From: CAG-411 sp045124315
GTDB taxonomy: Bacteria; Bacillota; Clostridia; Lachnospirales; Lachnospiraceae
Reading direction: 5' to 3'
NCBI GenBank assembly: GCA_045124315.1
Contig: JBGVLO010000176.1
Span: 1-64,000 of the forward strand
Length of the DNA stretch: 64,000 nucleotides
The notes under the pieces were generated by a model. The model ran no database searches. It was not told the origin of the DNA and saw only the letters and a program-made list of their open reading frames with translations. The translations under genes and the position numbers were made by a program. Positions 27,655-35,805 of this stretch are shown one piece after another (position 1 is the stretch's first letter; every line of letters starts with the position of its first letter).

Positions 27655-27715
27655 TTACAGTTCACAAGTATATGAACTGTAAGTGATTTTGGCAATGCTG
27701 CCCATGAAAAATTGC
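27655..27715. repeat. Family-D double hairpin (copy D2)
   Basis: TTACAGTTCACAAGTATATG and its return arm, then TGATTTTGGCAATGCTGC and CATGAAAAATTGC. Same two-part order as D1 at 14502-14571, with the second hairpin partly degenerate. Confidence 0.8.
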
Positions 27716-27754
27716 TATCTCTTTTATTCACAATTATATTTTCTACAAAAATAA

Positions 27755-27800
27755 ACCGACCTCCCATCGTTAGATTTTATTCCAACTTCTGGAGATCGGT
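27755..27800 (-). terminator. Terminator after the truncated chemoreceptor gene
   Basis: Minus strand: ACCGATCTCC, 26-nt loop, GGGAGGTCGGT, then TTATTTTTG. It starts about 37 nt past the stop at 27837. Confidence 0.65.
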
Positions 27801-27836
27801 TCATACCTACCACACTTTTTATTTTCTATATCACGT

Positions 27837-28379
27837 TTACTCAATCTGTATTCGATCTGCATCCGATGCCAATCCTTGTGCAATACCATTCAGATCGCTG
27901 GTTTCTTCTGACAAACGCTTCATGAATTCATTGATATCCATAACAGAGGCTGAACTCTCTTCTGTACTCTCTGCATTCTTTTCTGCAATAATGTTCAAAT
28001 TCTGCACCACATCTACAACTTTGACTCTTGCCTGATCCAAATTTTCCGTCTTAAAGGCAATATCTTCAATTCCATCAATAGACTCATCAATGCCTTTCTT
28101 CACATCTTCAAATGCTTCTGCGGTCTTCTTCACGTCTTCATACTGCTTCTCTACCACGGAATTTACTTCAAGCATGGTCTTTACGGTTCGTTCCGAATCT
28201 GCCAATAAAGACTGGATAATGCCTTCAATTTTTGTTGCCGATTCATTGGATTGTTCTGCAAGCTTTGAAATCTGAGCTGCAACAACTGCAAAACCTCTTC
28301 CCTGTTCTCCTGCTCTGGCAGCTTCAATGGAAGCGTTCAATGACAATAAATTCGTCTCTTCTGCTTTTGTTTGTTCCAT
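27837..28379 (-). CDS. Truncated methyl-accepting chemotaxis protein (cytoplasmic tip and return helix only)
   Basis: A 180-aa protein that begins right at the MCP hairpin tip: ETNLLSLNASIEAARAGEQGRGFAVVAAQI, then the C-terminal helical arm with methylation-type Glu/Ala runs. The sensor, membrane segments, HAMP and the whole descending helix are absent; full-length receptors are 450-700 aa. It nonetheless has an excellent SD (AGGAGGGG, 7-8 nt before ATG 28379) and its own terminator, so it may be expressed. Either a decayed receptor or a minimal signalling fragment; I favour decay because of the neighbouring broken genes. Confidence 0.75.
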   Translation of the reverse strand: MEQTKAEETNLLSLNASIEAARAGEQGRGFAVVAAQISKLAEQSNESATKIEGIIQSLLADSERTVKTMLEVNSVVEKQYEDVKKTAEAFEDVKKGIDESIDGIEDIAFKTENLDQARVKVVDVVQNLNIIAEKNAESTEESSASVMDINEFMKRLSEETSDLNGIAQGLASDADRIQIE

Positions 28380-28529
28380 AAAAAATCCCCTCCTATATTC
28401 TTTTTCTGCCCCCTTTGGTCAGCATCATCCTACCATATTTTTGTTATTATATATATTATCTTTTTCTATTTTTTTACATTTTTGTATATATTGCATAGAA
28501 ATCACCTATAACTTTTGTCATCCACATAG

Positions 28530-29822
28530 TTATCGTTTTTCCTTATAATCCCCCTCCGCTTTGCTCTGCATGTCAGAAATTTTTCGACTCTGCGAAAGAA
28601 AAGCATCCTGATGCATATACAAAAATAAAGTCAGACTGTAATTATAATTGCACACAACTTCCCAATCCTCCGCATCTATAATACTGTTTTTCTCAGAATC
28701 CACATAAACCAGATTTTCCTGCCAATTCTCAGACGTCATAACATACTCGCAGCTTCTCCATATCTTTTCTGCCTCAGGGGCTTTCACAAATTGCACATTG
28801 GGGTTCCACTCCTTAATCTGTTCTCTCAGTCCAATGTTGCAGATATCCTCCACACAGACTTTTGTACAGCCTTTGGCACATTGTTCCAGCCGGTCATAGT
28901 TCTCGTCGTTCACCAAAATTTTCCCCTCATCTGCTTTTCCTCTTACTCCCATAAGGGCATCAAAAAAAGCGTATTGCACGGTTTTTGCCATATTGTGGGC
29001 TCCTAAACTCATGCAAGTGTAGATTCGATCAAACACAGAACGAAGCAACACATAACTCATAGCTTCTCTCTGTTTCTCTGGTGTGTATGTTAGAAAAAAG
29101 TTCAAACTGTTTCTCCAATGGTAATACTCTGCAAAAGTAGTCTCCCTTCTGGTATGGGCCCCCATCTCATGATACACCTTGGAGGCCCCTACTGCTGCCA
29201 CCTTATAACCAGACTTAGATACACGATACCCCCATTCCATATCATCCCAGTATATAAAATTGTCCTCCGGCATAAGTCCTACTTCTCGCAACACCTTCAT
29301 AGGCAGCATAACAGAACAGGCTGCCACCGTGTCACAATACACCACCTTTGGTATATCCTCCCCATCCAGACGATCTGCGTACAGCGTCTCTGCTGAAAAA
29401 CAGTCAAACCGAATTCGCAGTCCCATTTGCTGAATATACTCCGGATATTGTGTATGAAACACCTTAGAGCCTGCCATTCCCACCTCCGGATGCATTTCCA
29501 AAAAATCACGCAAGGCCCCGATAGCAGTAGGGGTCACCTGTGCATCATTATCCAAGCACAATACATATTTGTAATCCATCTGCCGTATCTTTCGAAGTCC
29601 GGTATTAAACCCTCCTGATCCCCCTAAATTTTCACCATTGCACAACAATTGTACTTGTTCTCCAAACCTCCTTAGGATTGCTTCTACCGAATCATCCGTA
29701 GAGGCATTATCTACTACATAGACATCAAAATTTTTATATTCAGAAGCAAACACTGTTTCAATACATTTCACTACATAATCTGCCTTATTATAATTGCAAA
29801 TCACCACTGCTGTCTCTCTCAT
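28530..29822 (-). CDS. Family 2 glycosyltransferase (rhamnosyltransferase-like)
   Basis: A 430-aa inverting GT-A enzyme. N-terminal AVVICNYNKADYV and VDNASTDDSVEA bind the nucleotide sugar; LCLDNDAQV is the metal-binding DxD; later IYWDDMEWGYRV is the usual ED/E-x-x-Y-R acceptor-side motif seen in RfbN/WbbL-like rhamnosyltransferases. Residues ~300-430 form an additional C-terminal domain of unknown role. No membrane helix. The start at 29822 has GGAGGGAG 10 nt upstream; the frame continues to 29963 without SD support. No polysaccharide cluster surrounds it, so the acceptor is unknown. Confidence 0.88.
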   Translation of the reverse strand: MRETAVVICNYNKADYVVKCIETVFASEYKNFDVYVVDNASTDDSVEAILRRFGEQVQLLCNGENLGGSGGFNTGLRKIRQMDYKYVLCLDNDAQVTPTAIGALRDFLEMHPEVGMAGSKVFHTQYPEYIQQMGLRIRFDCFSAETLYADRLDGEDIPKVVYCDTVAACSVMLPMKVLREVGLMPEDNFIYWDDMEWGYRVSKSGYKVAAVGASKVYHEMGAHTRRETTFAEYYHWRNSLNFFLTYTPEKQREAMSYVLLRSVFDRIYTCMSLGAHNMAKTVQYAFFDALMGVRGKADEGKILVNDENYDRLEQCAKGCTKVCVEDICNIGLREQIKEWNPNVQFVKAPEAEKIWRSCEYVMTSENWQENLVYVDSEKNSIIDAEDWEVVCNYNYSLTLFLYMHQDAFLSQSRKISDMQSKAEGDYKEKR

Positions 29823-29951
29823 TTTTACACAACTCCCTCCTGTTTCTATATCGACAATTTTCCCAAAAATCAACCATATTAACAAATAACGTTCATACAC
29901 CATCTGCAAATACAAAAACCATATCATTCGCCCAAAAGGAATACATAGAAA

Positions 29952-30000
29952 AAGAGGCGCCACAACAACGATTTTTCGATCCTTATTGCAACAGCCTCTT
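29952..30000 (-). terminator. Terminator of the helicase-membrane protein unit
   Basis: Minus strand: AAGAGGC stem with partly paired interior (ATCGAAAAATCG), GCCTCTTTTTC tail. The interior resembles the MATE terminator (shared ACAACAACGAT). Confidence 0.7.
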
Positions 30001-30028
30001 CTATTGTTATGACCGTCCGGTTCATCTT

Positions 30029-30295
30029 TTAATATGCTCGCACAAATTCCCCAATTCTATTCCTGTTGTACTCTTTTTTACGGTCAGCACAGTAAATGTG
30101 CAGACCTACCTGAACTATTACTGGATTTATGCAGTTCTCTTTATTACTACACTCTTTAATACGAAACCATAATGAGCCTCATTCATCCGATGATATAAGT
30201 TCCAACCGGCTCGCCTGCATTACCTCCACTGTAGAAACAGTCTGTGACAATGCCATTCCCAATGCTACTGCAGCAATTATTTTCTTTGTTCTCAT
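30029..30295 (-). pseudogene. Small secreted-type ORF interrupted by an in-frame TGA
   Basis: ATG at 30295 overlaps the stop of the upstream gene as ATGA, suggesting translational coupling. Codons 1-38 give a signal-peptide-like MRTKKIIAAVALGMALSQ and end SSDE-TGA (30179-30181). The same frame then stays open for 49 more codons (GSLWFRIKECSNK ... GEFVRAY) to TAA at 30029. The first part alone could be a 38-aa peptide. I recognise no family. A nonsense mutation in an 87-residue secreted protein is the simplest reading. Confidence 0.45.
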
Positions 30296-30636
30296 TTTAC
30301 TTTCTTCTCCTTTTCTACTTTCTCATTTTCTTTTTTCTTCTTCCATCGGTGCATAAGCACCAAAGCCATAATTAAATCATACGCAAAAAAGATGGCAAGA
30401 CCGGCAGCCAAAAGCTGACGGGTATGTATATATTTCCAACCAAAATAGCAAGTTAGGAAAACCATGGCAACTACCAATGCTGCTGCCGCTATTTTGGCAA
30501 AAATATCAAGTCCAGTCCCTTGAGACTGATGAAATTGTGCAATCTCCTGTTCTACGATGGGGTTCATCTTCCCCGTAGTCTGATACTCCAAAAATGCCTG
30601 CCGACGAATTTCTTCCTCATCCAACTCTTCTCTCAT
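30292..30636 (-). CDS. Small two-helix membrane protein, unknown function
   Basis: A 114-aa protein: acidic N-terminus (MREELDEEEIRRQAFLEY), two membrane helices at about residues 48-68 and 76-98, and a strongly basic Lys/Glu C-terminal tail after HRWKKKKEN. The start at 30636 has GAGG 8 nt upstream; a GTG 9 nt earlier is less well placed. It lies 43 nt after the DEAD-box helicase gene and overlaps the next small ORF by 4 nt, so all three form one transcript. No function can be assigned. Confidence 0.75.
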   Translation of the reverse strand: MREELDEEEIRRQAFLEYQTTGKMNPIVEQEIAQFHQSQGTGLDIFAKIAAAALVVAMVFLTCYFGWKYIHTRQLLAAGLAIFFAYDLIMALVLMHRWKKKKENEKVEKEKKVK

Positions 30637-30679
30637 ATCTTTCACCTCATGAATTCCCCTATGTTTTCATTCAGAAACT

Positions 30680-32263
30680 TTACTTTGCGTTGGCTGGCTC
30701 AATGTTTACATTTTTACCTTTGATCTTCGCACTCTTCATCACTTCCAGCACTTCTTTTGCATACTCTCTTGGGACCTCTACAAAAGTATATTTATCATAC
30801 ATATCAATGGTTCCGATTAATTTTCCAGGCATACCAGTCTCGCCGGCAATGGCACCCAAAATATCTCCTGGACGAATATTTTGCTTCTTTCCAATATTGA
30901 TAAACAGACGAACCATGCCTTCTTCTGCTCCAGTATCCCCAAAATCATAATTCTCCTGCTCGCCCTGTACGCTCTCTCCTAAAACAGAATGTAACAATGC
31001 TGCGGCAATATCAATGGAAGTATACTCCTCCTCATTTACCTTATCTTCGATCAGGTCGATCATACGGCTTAAATCTTCATTTTTTATAATATCATCCAGC
31101 TTTTGGAATACCTTTTCTACCTTAGTATCTGCCACATCATTTGCAGACGGCACTTTTTTAGCCACGATCTTTGTCTTACAATATCTTTGAATATCCCGAA
31201 GTTTATACACTTCTTTTCCCACTACAAAGTTAAAGGCTACACCGGTTCTTCCTGCCCGTCCGGTTCTTCCGATACGATGCACATAATACTCATCATCCTG
31301 AGGAATATCATAATTAAATACTGCTTCCACATCATCCACATCAATTCCTCGGGCCGCCACATCTGTAGCTACGAGAATATCTGTCTTTCCGTTGCGGAAT
31401 CGGTTCATCACACGGTCTCTCTGTTGCTGCTTCATATCTCCATGCAGACCTTCCGCAAAATATCCACGTCCCTTTAACTCTTCCACCAAAGTATCCACCG
31501 TTCTTTTTGTATTACAAAATACAACGGACAACTTAGGATCATGAATATCCAGCAATCGACAAAGAACTTCGCTCTTATTTCTCGGCCTTACTTCATAATA
31601 ATATTGTTCAATCTTTGGTACAGTAAGCTGTTTTTTCACCACTTTTACGATTTCCGCATCCTTCTGGAACTTCTTTGCGATTTCCATAATAGGCTTTGGC
31701 ATAGTAGCAGAAAACAAAACGGTCTGTCTCTCTTCCGGAATTCCGCTGAGTATCGTCTCAATGTCTTCGCGGAATCCCATGTTCAGCATTTCGTCTGCTT
31801 CATCCAGAACGATCATATTCACATGGTTCATTTTTACAGTCTTTCTTCTCATGTGATCCATGACACGCCCCGGTGTTCCGATCATCACCTGTGTTCCTGC
31901 CTTTAGGGAACGAATCTGCTTTACAATATCCTGTCCACCATAAATTGGCAAAATTTTAATTCCGTGCATGAATTTTGCCAGTCTGCGGATTTCCTCTGCC
32001 ACCTGGATTGCCAACTCTCTGGTTGGACATAATACGATTGCCTGCAAATGCTTATTTTTTGGATCGATTTTTTGTAGCAATGGAATACCAAAAGATGCAG
32101 TCTTTCCTGTTCCTGTCTGTGCCTGACCGATCATATCTTTTCCCGACATTACTACCGGAATCGCCTTTGCCTGAATTGCACTGGCTTCCTCAAATCCCAT
32201 GTCGCTGACAGCCCTCTGTATCTGTGGTAATAAATCTAATTCATCAAATCTTACTGTTTCCAT
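30680..32263 (-). CDS. deaD: DEAD-box ATP-dependent RNA helicase with DbpA-type RNA-binding domain
   Basis: A 527-aa helicase. Domain 1 (~1-210): Q motif, GQAQTGTGKTASFG (motif I), PTRELAIQ, TPGRVMDH, LDEADEMLNMGF (motif II) and FSATMPK (motif III). Domain 2 (~215-370): VATDVAARGIDVD and HRIGRTGRAGRTG (motif VI). Residues ~450-520 are a DbpA RNA-binding domain (RLFINIGKKQNIRPGDILGA). Such proteins (CshA, DeaD/CsdA, DbpA) assist ribosome assembly and mRNA decay, often in the cold. AGAGG is upstream of the ATG at 32263. A very good promoter lies at 32377-32406. Confidence 0.95.
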   Translation of the reverse strand: METVRFDELDLLPQIQRAVSDMGFEEASAIQAKAIPVVMSGKDMIGQAQTGTGKTASFGIPLLQKIDPKNKHLQAIVLCPTRELAIQVAEEIRRLAKFMHGIKILPIYGGQDIVKQIRSLKAGTQVMIGTPGRVMDHMRRKTVKMNHVNMIVLDEADEMLNMGFREDIETILSGIPEERQTVLFSATMPKPIMEIAKKFQKDAEIVKVVKKQLTVPKIEQYYYEVRPRNKSEVLCRLLDIHDPKLSVVFCNTKRTVDTLVEELKGRGYFAEGLHGDMKQQQRDRVMNRFRNGKTDILVATDVAARGIDVDDVEAVFNYDIPQDDEYYVHRIGRTGRAGRTGVAFNFVVGKEVYKLRDIQRYCKTKIVAKKVPSANDVADTKVEKVFQKLDDIIKNEDLSRMIDLIEDKVNEEEYTSIDIAAALLHSVLGESVQGEQENYDFGDTGAEEGMVRLFINIGKKQNIRPGDILGAIAGETGMPGKLIGTIDMYDKYTFVEVPREYAKEVLEVMKSAKIKGKNVNIEPANAK

Positions 32264-32376
32264 ACATTCCTCTTTCTTCGCTTCTCTCAAAAAAAGGCTG
32301 ATACCAGTTACGACTGTATCCCTTTCGAGATAATTCGCAACCAGATCCGCCCTCATAATCTCTATTTACCTGTGTA

Positions 32377-32406
32377 AGTATATCACGGTATCGAATTTTA
32401 TGTCAA
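32377..32406 (-). promoter_or_regulatory. Sigma-A promoter of the DEAD-box helicase gene
   Basis: Minus strand: perfect TTGACA (32401-32406), 18-nt spacer, TATACT (32377-32382) with TG one base upstream. It predicts a leader of about 107 nt. Confidence 0.85.
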
Positions 32407-32449
32407 GAATAACCCCGTAATGTAATGTCTCGTTTCACTTGTAACGTAT

Positions 32450-32512
32450 CTGTTCAGAGGGTGCGTCTGTCTATTTGACATTTTTCGAATTGCCCCCTCT
32501 GGATAGTTACAT
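32450..32512. repeat. Family-C element (short copy, C2)
   Basis: CTGTTCAGAGGGTGCGTCTG at one end, GCCCCCTCTGGATAGTTAC at the other, with the inner block GACATTTTTCGAATTGC shared with C1 and C4. It lies 4 nt from the stop of the deleted PHP gene. Confidence 0.85.
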
Positions 32513-32516
32513 TTTC

Positions 32517-32936
32517 CTATAAAGCAGATATAATTCTTTCCATCTCCTCTGTGGAATGGGCATCCACCCCACGAATTATTTCTACACATTCTGGAACACA
32601 TTCCCAAATTTCAATTTCCGATATACGATGCAATTCCTCATAGTAAGAATGAAAAGAAGGCAAATATTCTATTTCCAGACCAATATGCACATTGACATCC
32701 TTCTTATATGCATGCTTCAGTTTTTGCAAAGAAGAAAGATCCCCCTCTAACTGCTCCATATCCATACGATGCCCGAATGGATTCCCCGGAAACGGAACAT
32801 GATCTGTAAAATAAATATCCGACGCATTCATTTGAATGACTTTTTGCACATATTGTTCTTCGGTTTCCTCACTGGCATGTTTACACCGCTCTGTATGCAC
32901 ATGGAAAATCTTCATTTTATTGTCTCTTATCTTCAT
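32517..32936 (-). pseudogene. Internally deleted PHP-family phosphoesterase (histidinol-phosphatase-like)
   Basis: 139 residues against about 250 expected. The N-terminal ~95 residues are a normal PHP start (FHVHTERCKHASEET, FTDHVPFPGNPFGHRMDME, HIGLEIEYLPSF), and the last ~34 are a normal PHP end (IWECVPECVEII, GVDAHSTEEMERI). The middle third, with several metal-binding His residues, is gone, yet the frame stays open. AAAGGA lies upstream of the ATG at 32936. Copies C2 and C3 of the family-C repeat flank the gene closely. A catalytically dead product, if made. Confidence 0.75.
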
Positions 32937-32976
32937 TTTTTCCTTTCCTTTGCATGCTGCAATAAATGATAAAATT

Positions 32977-33033
32977 TTAACTGCTCTGAGGGTGACATTC
33001 GTAAAATATCAGATGCACCCTCTGAACAGTTAC
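32977..33033. repeat. Family-C element (minimal copy, C3)
   Basis: TTAACTGCTCTGAGGGTG and GCACCCTCTGAACAGTTAC as terminal inverted repeats around about 20 nt. The inner block of C1/C4 is absent. It lies just upstream of the deleted PHP gene. Confidence 0.75.
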
Positions 33034-33106
33034 ACACATTGTAACAAATTTTCATTTATTCGTATAGAGTTATTTTTGCATGCAAAGGCTGCAAAATCCG
33101 TTAGTT

Positions 33107-33136
33107 GTTACTGTACACGCACACGTAAACAGTAAC
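33107..33136. repeat. Family-D-like hairpin (copy D5)
   Basis: GTTACTGTACACG / CGTAAACAGTAAC imperfect palindrome immediately after the stop of the GGDEF gene (33139). Confidence 0.55.
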
Positions 33137-33138
33137 TG

Positions 33139-35469
33139 TTAGTTTTCCATCTTTCTGGCATCTTTTCGTTTCTTAGCCTTATTTTTATACAACATCAGAT
33201 CTGCGGCAGAAAGCATCTGATTGAGTTCCAGGTCTTCTCTCCACTTATATACCACATAACCAATGGACATTTCCACATAGTACGGCTTATCTGAACCTTG
33301 ATTAAATAATTTGCTCCTAAGAATGATTCTATCCCGGATTTCTACTGCCAGATTTTCATTTTTAATCACTGCTACAACGGCAAACTCGTCGCCTCCAATC
33401 CGACCAACCACATCGGCTTCTTTCAAGCTTTCTTTCAAATATTTACCTGCCTGCTTTATGGCAAAATCCCCCTCCTGATGTCCAAATTGATCGTTAATCT
33501 GCTTCAAATGATCCAAATCCGCATAAATACATAAAACATAATAATTTTTTGCGCCTTCCATTATTGCCATGGCGTTCTCTAAGAAACCTCTCCGATTATA
33601 CAAACCGGTCAGTTCGTCCTTCTCTGACATCATATTTAAAATATCATTCTTACCTTTTAATTCCGTCATTGCCGACTCCAGTTCCTCTTGCACAATTCGC
33701 TGTTTTTTCATTAAATCGATAAACTGCATGGCACTTCCAATATGCAGACTGGAACTGTACATACTGGTAATATTGTCCGATGTCATTTCACAGATTAGTA
33801 ACCCGTACATTCTGACTCCTGCAAATAGGGAATAAGCAGCCATGTTTCTACTGGCGTCCCAAGAAATCACATCCACAAAACCATGTTCTGCATTTACCTT
33901 CTGGTTTTTACATTGATTGGAAATAACCCCCTGCTCAATTTTTGCTACAAGTTCCAGTTCCTCCGGGCATTTCCACTCCTGAATGCAGGTATTAATCTTT
34001 CTCTCTTTCAAAAGGAACAGATATGCATTGTTGATCTGCATAAATCGCAAGCGTTCCATTACCGCTTCCCACATCTGTTCCTGATCGTCAATATTAGCAA
34101 TCATATCTCTGGTAATAAACGGGGTGGTCCAAATATTTCTCTGCAAGGTATCCGTCCGATTACTGCTGCCAATTACAATAATATTCTGTATATAATCTAA
34201 AATGTGGTAACACAAATCGGAAAGTATCTTTTTTCTTATATTATTCTCTCCCAGAAAAAGAATATTTGTAATCTGTCTGCACAATTCCGTAACCAATTTA
34301 CTGCTGGAAAAGCGGTTGGAATTTGCCAGTGTATGCATGGATACATCCAAAAACTCCACATCATATTCCATCTCTTCCTCTCCCAGATAAACATAGGTAA
34401 TATGATAAAATACCCGATACAATAACCCGGAAGAATCCATGCCCTCCTTGGTACTAAGCTTGTACAAACATACCTTCTGAAGAAATTCTTCTGTGCATCT
34501 TTGTGCAATTTTTTCAATGGAATCTGCTTTTTCCTTTATCTGAGGATAGTCCACTTCCTTTTTTTCGTTGCCACAAGATTCTCTGTGTTTGAAATAAACC
34601 GGTACCTTGACAGAATCTGTATCCCCATCAAGATATAATGTCACCGCCTTTTTCATAGCCACATATCCCAGATCATAAGAATTCTGTTCCAAAGTAGTCA
34701 ATGGTGGGTTAGCAAACTTCGCCTCCGCAATATCATCAAACCCTGTAATTGCAATATGCTTTCCCGGAATCAGCCCTCTCTTTCTACACTCCTCATATCC
34801 GGAAAGTGCCATAGTATCATTTGCACAAACCACCGCCTCCAGCTGGGGATTGTTATCCAATAGTTTCCCGAAAAGAACTGCAGAATTGGCGGAATAATCC
34901 CCATATTCGATCATCTCATGCTTAATTTCCAGTCCATGTTCTTCCATCACCTGACAATAGGCTTCCAGACGTTCTGCCGCGTCCCGGTTATTTTCCTTTG
35001 GACCACCCAAATAGGCAATTTTCCTACAACCATGTGTGTTGATCAGATGCTCCACACATTCGCGTATTCCATTATGATTGTCCGATATTACACTACAGTA
35101 ATTCTCATATTCATCCCCCACAATAATGATCGGTACAGATAAATCTTGAAAACGGGCAAAGAATTCTTCCTTACTCTCATCCATATAAAGGTAGAAGGTT
35201 GAATACACAACAATGAGTATATCCAGCTTTCCCAAGTTCGCATAGTCAAATACAGTATTAAATTGGAACAAATATTCTTGTTCTTTATTGCCTCCTTCAT
35301 AATAATATAATTCGTCAAAACAATTGGCATGTGCTCCCATAAAAAACAATGTCTGTACATTGCAACCGATATCCGTTGCCGCATGTACAAGCCCATTTAA
35401 CAAGTCATCTGAGTGCACCGCACAAATATTGCCCATTAAAATCCCCACTGTTATTTTATTCTCTGCCAT
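33139..35469 (-). CDS. Periplasmic-binding-fold (LacI-type) sensor fused to a GGDEF diguanylate cyclase
   Basis: A 776-aa protein without signal peptide, helix-turn-helix or membrane helices. Residues 1-300 are a LacI/PBP1-type ligand-binding domain (VGILMGNICAVHSDDLLNG, AYLGGPKENNRDAAERLEAY, VVCANDTMALSGYEE, ITGFDDIAEAKFANPPLTT). Residues ~320-590 are a helical or GAF-like middle region. Residues ~605-770 are GGDEF: LTGLYNRRGF, YADLDHLKQIND and VVGRIGGDEFAVVA, all intact. The usual I-site RxxD reads KEAD, so product inhibition may be weak. The start at 35469 has GGAGGGGGG upstream. Predicted cytosolic sugar- or metabolite-responsive c-di-GMP synthase. Confidence 0.92.
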   Translation of the reverse strand: MAENKITVGILMGNICAVHSDDLLNGLVHAATDIGCNVQTLFFMGAHANCFDELYYYEGGNKEQEYLFQFNTVFDYANLGKLDILIVVYSTFYLYMDESKEEFFARFQDLSVPIIIVGDEYENYCSVISDNHNGIRECVEHLINTHGCRKIAYLGGPKENNRDAAERLEAYCQVMEEHGLEIKHEMIEYGDYSANSAVLFGKLLDNNPQLEAVVCANDTMALSGYEECRKRGLIPGKHIAITGFDDIAEAKFANPPLTTLEQNSYDLGYVAMKKAVTLYLDGDTDSVKVPVYFKHRESCGNEKKEVDYPQIKEKADSIEKIAQRCTEEFLQKVCLYKLSTKEGMDSSGLLYRVFYHITYVYLGEEEMEYDVEFLDVSMHTLANSNRFSSSKLVTELCRQITNILFLGENNIRKKILSDLCYHILDYIQNIIVIGSSNRTDTLQRNIWTTPFITRDMIANIDDQEQMWEAVMERLRFMQINNAYLFLLKERKINTCIQEWKCPEELELVAKIEQGVISNQCKNQKVNAEHGFVDVISWDASRNMAAYSLFAGVRMYGLLICEMTSDNITSMYSSSLHIGSAMQFIDLMKKQRIVQEELESAMTELKGKNDILNMMSEKDELTGLYNRRGFLENAMAIMEGAKNYYVLCIYADLDHLKQINDQFGHQEGDFAIKQAGKYLKESLKEADVVGRIGGDEFAVVAVIKNENLAVEIRDRIILRSKLFNQGSDKPYYVEMSIGYVVYKWREDLELNQMLSAADLMLYKNKAKKRKDARKMEN

Positions 35470-35587
35470 CCAATCAATCCCCCCTCCCTGTATAGAACAA
35501 AGTGGACAAGTCCACTTCAACTCCCTGTATCCCTCACTCATGAGGGACTTGATCCACTTTGCGTGCCAGATGCGTGTTGCATGCTTT

Positions 35588-35616
35588 TTTGCACTGTTTT
35601 CAGCCTAAGCAAAGAC
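35588..35616. repeat. Family-E direct repeat (copy E1)
   Basis: A 29-nt sequence (starting TTTGCACTGTTTTCAGC, ending AAGCAAAGAC) repeated exactly at 44355-44383 upstream of clpB. It lies in the 336-nt space between the hemerythrin and GGDEF genes, followed by a GC-richer stretch with several small hairpins. Confidence 0.8.
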
Positions 35617-35737
35617 CGTAAGGTCAAAGCGAAGGCTAGAAAACTGGCAGGCAAGGCTTTCCCAAGAAAACGAGGCGAAGACGACGTTTGATTGGTTGAA
35701 AGCTACTGCGCAACAATACTCCTCTCGCATCTGTGCA

Positions 35738-35786
35738 CATCCTCGCGGAGCGTTTTTTGCTCTATAGGACGAACTTTCCTATAGAG
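35738..35786. repeat. Family-F element (copy F1)
   Basis: CATCCTCGCGGAGCGTTTTTT (35738-35758) is the exact reverse complement of 39908-39928. The adjoining palindrome CTCTATAGGA ... TCCTATAGAG (35760-35786) is related to TATAGGAAAGTGCGTCCTA at 41674-41693. Confidence 0.75.
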
Positions 35787-35805
35787 TAAGATACACTTCT
35801 ATCTG

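Noticed and set aside
30179..30181. TGA in the small secreted ORF as a selenocysteine codon
   Set aside because: No stable SECIS-like hairpin directly follows the TGA, and no selenoprotein context is visible.
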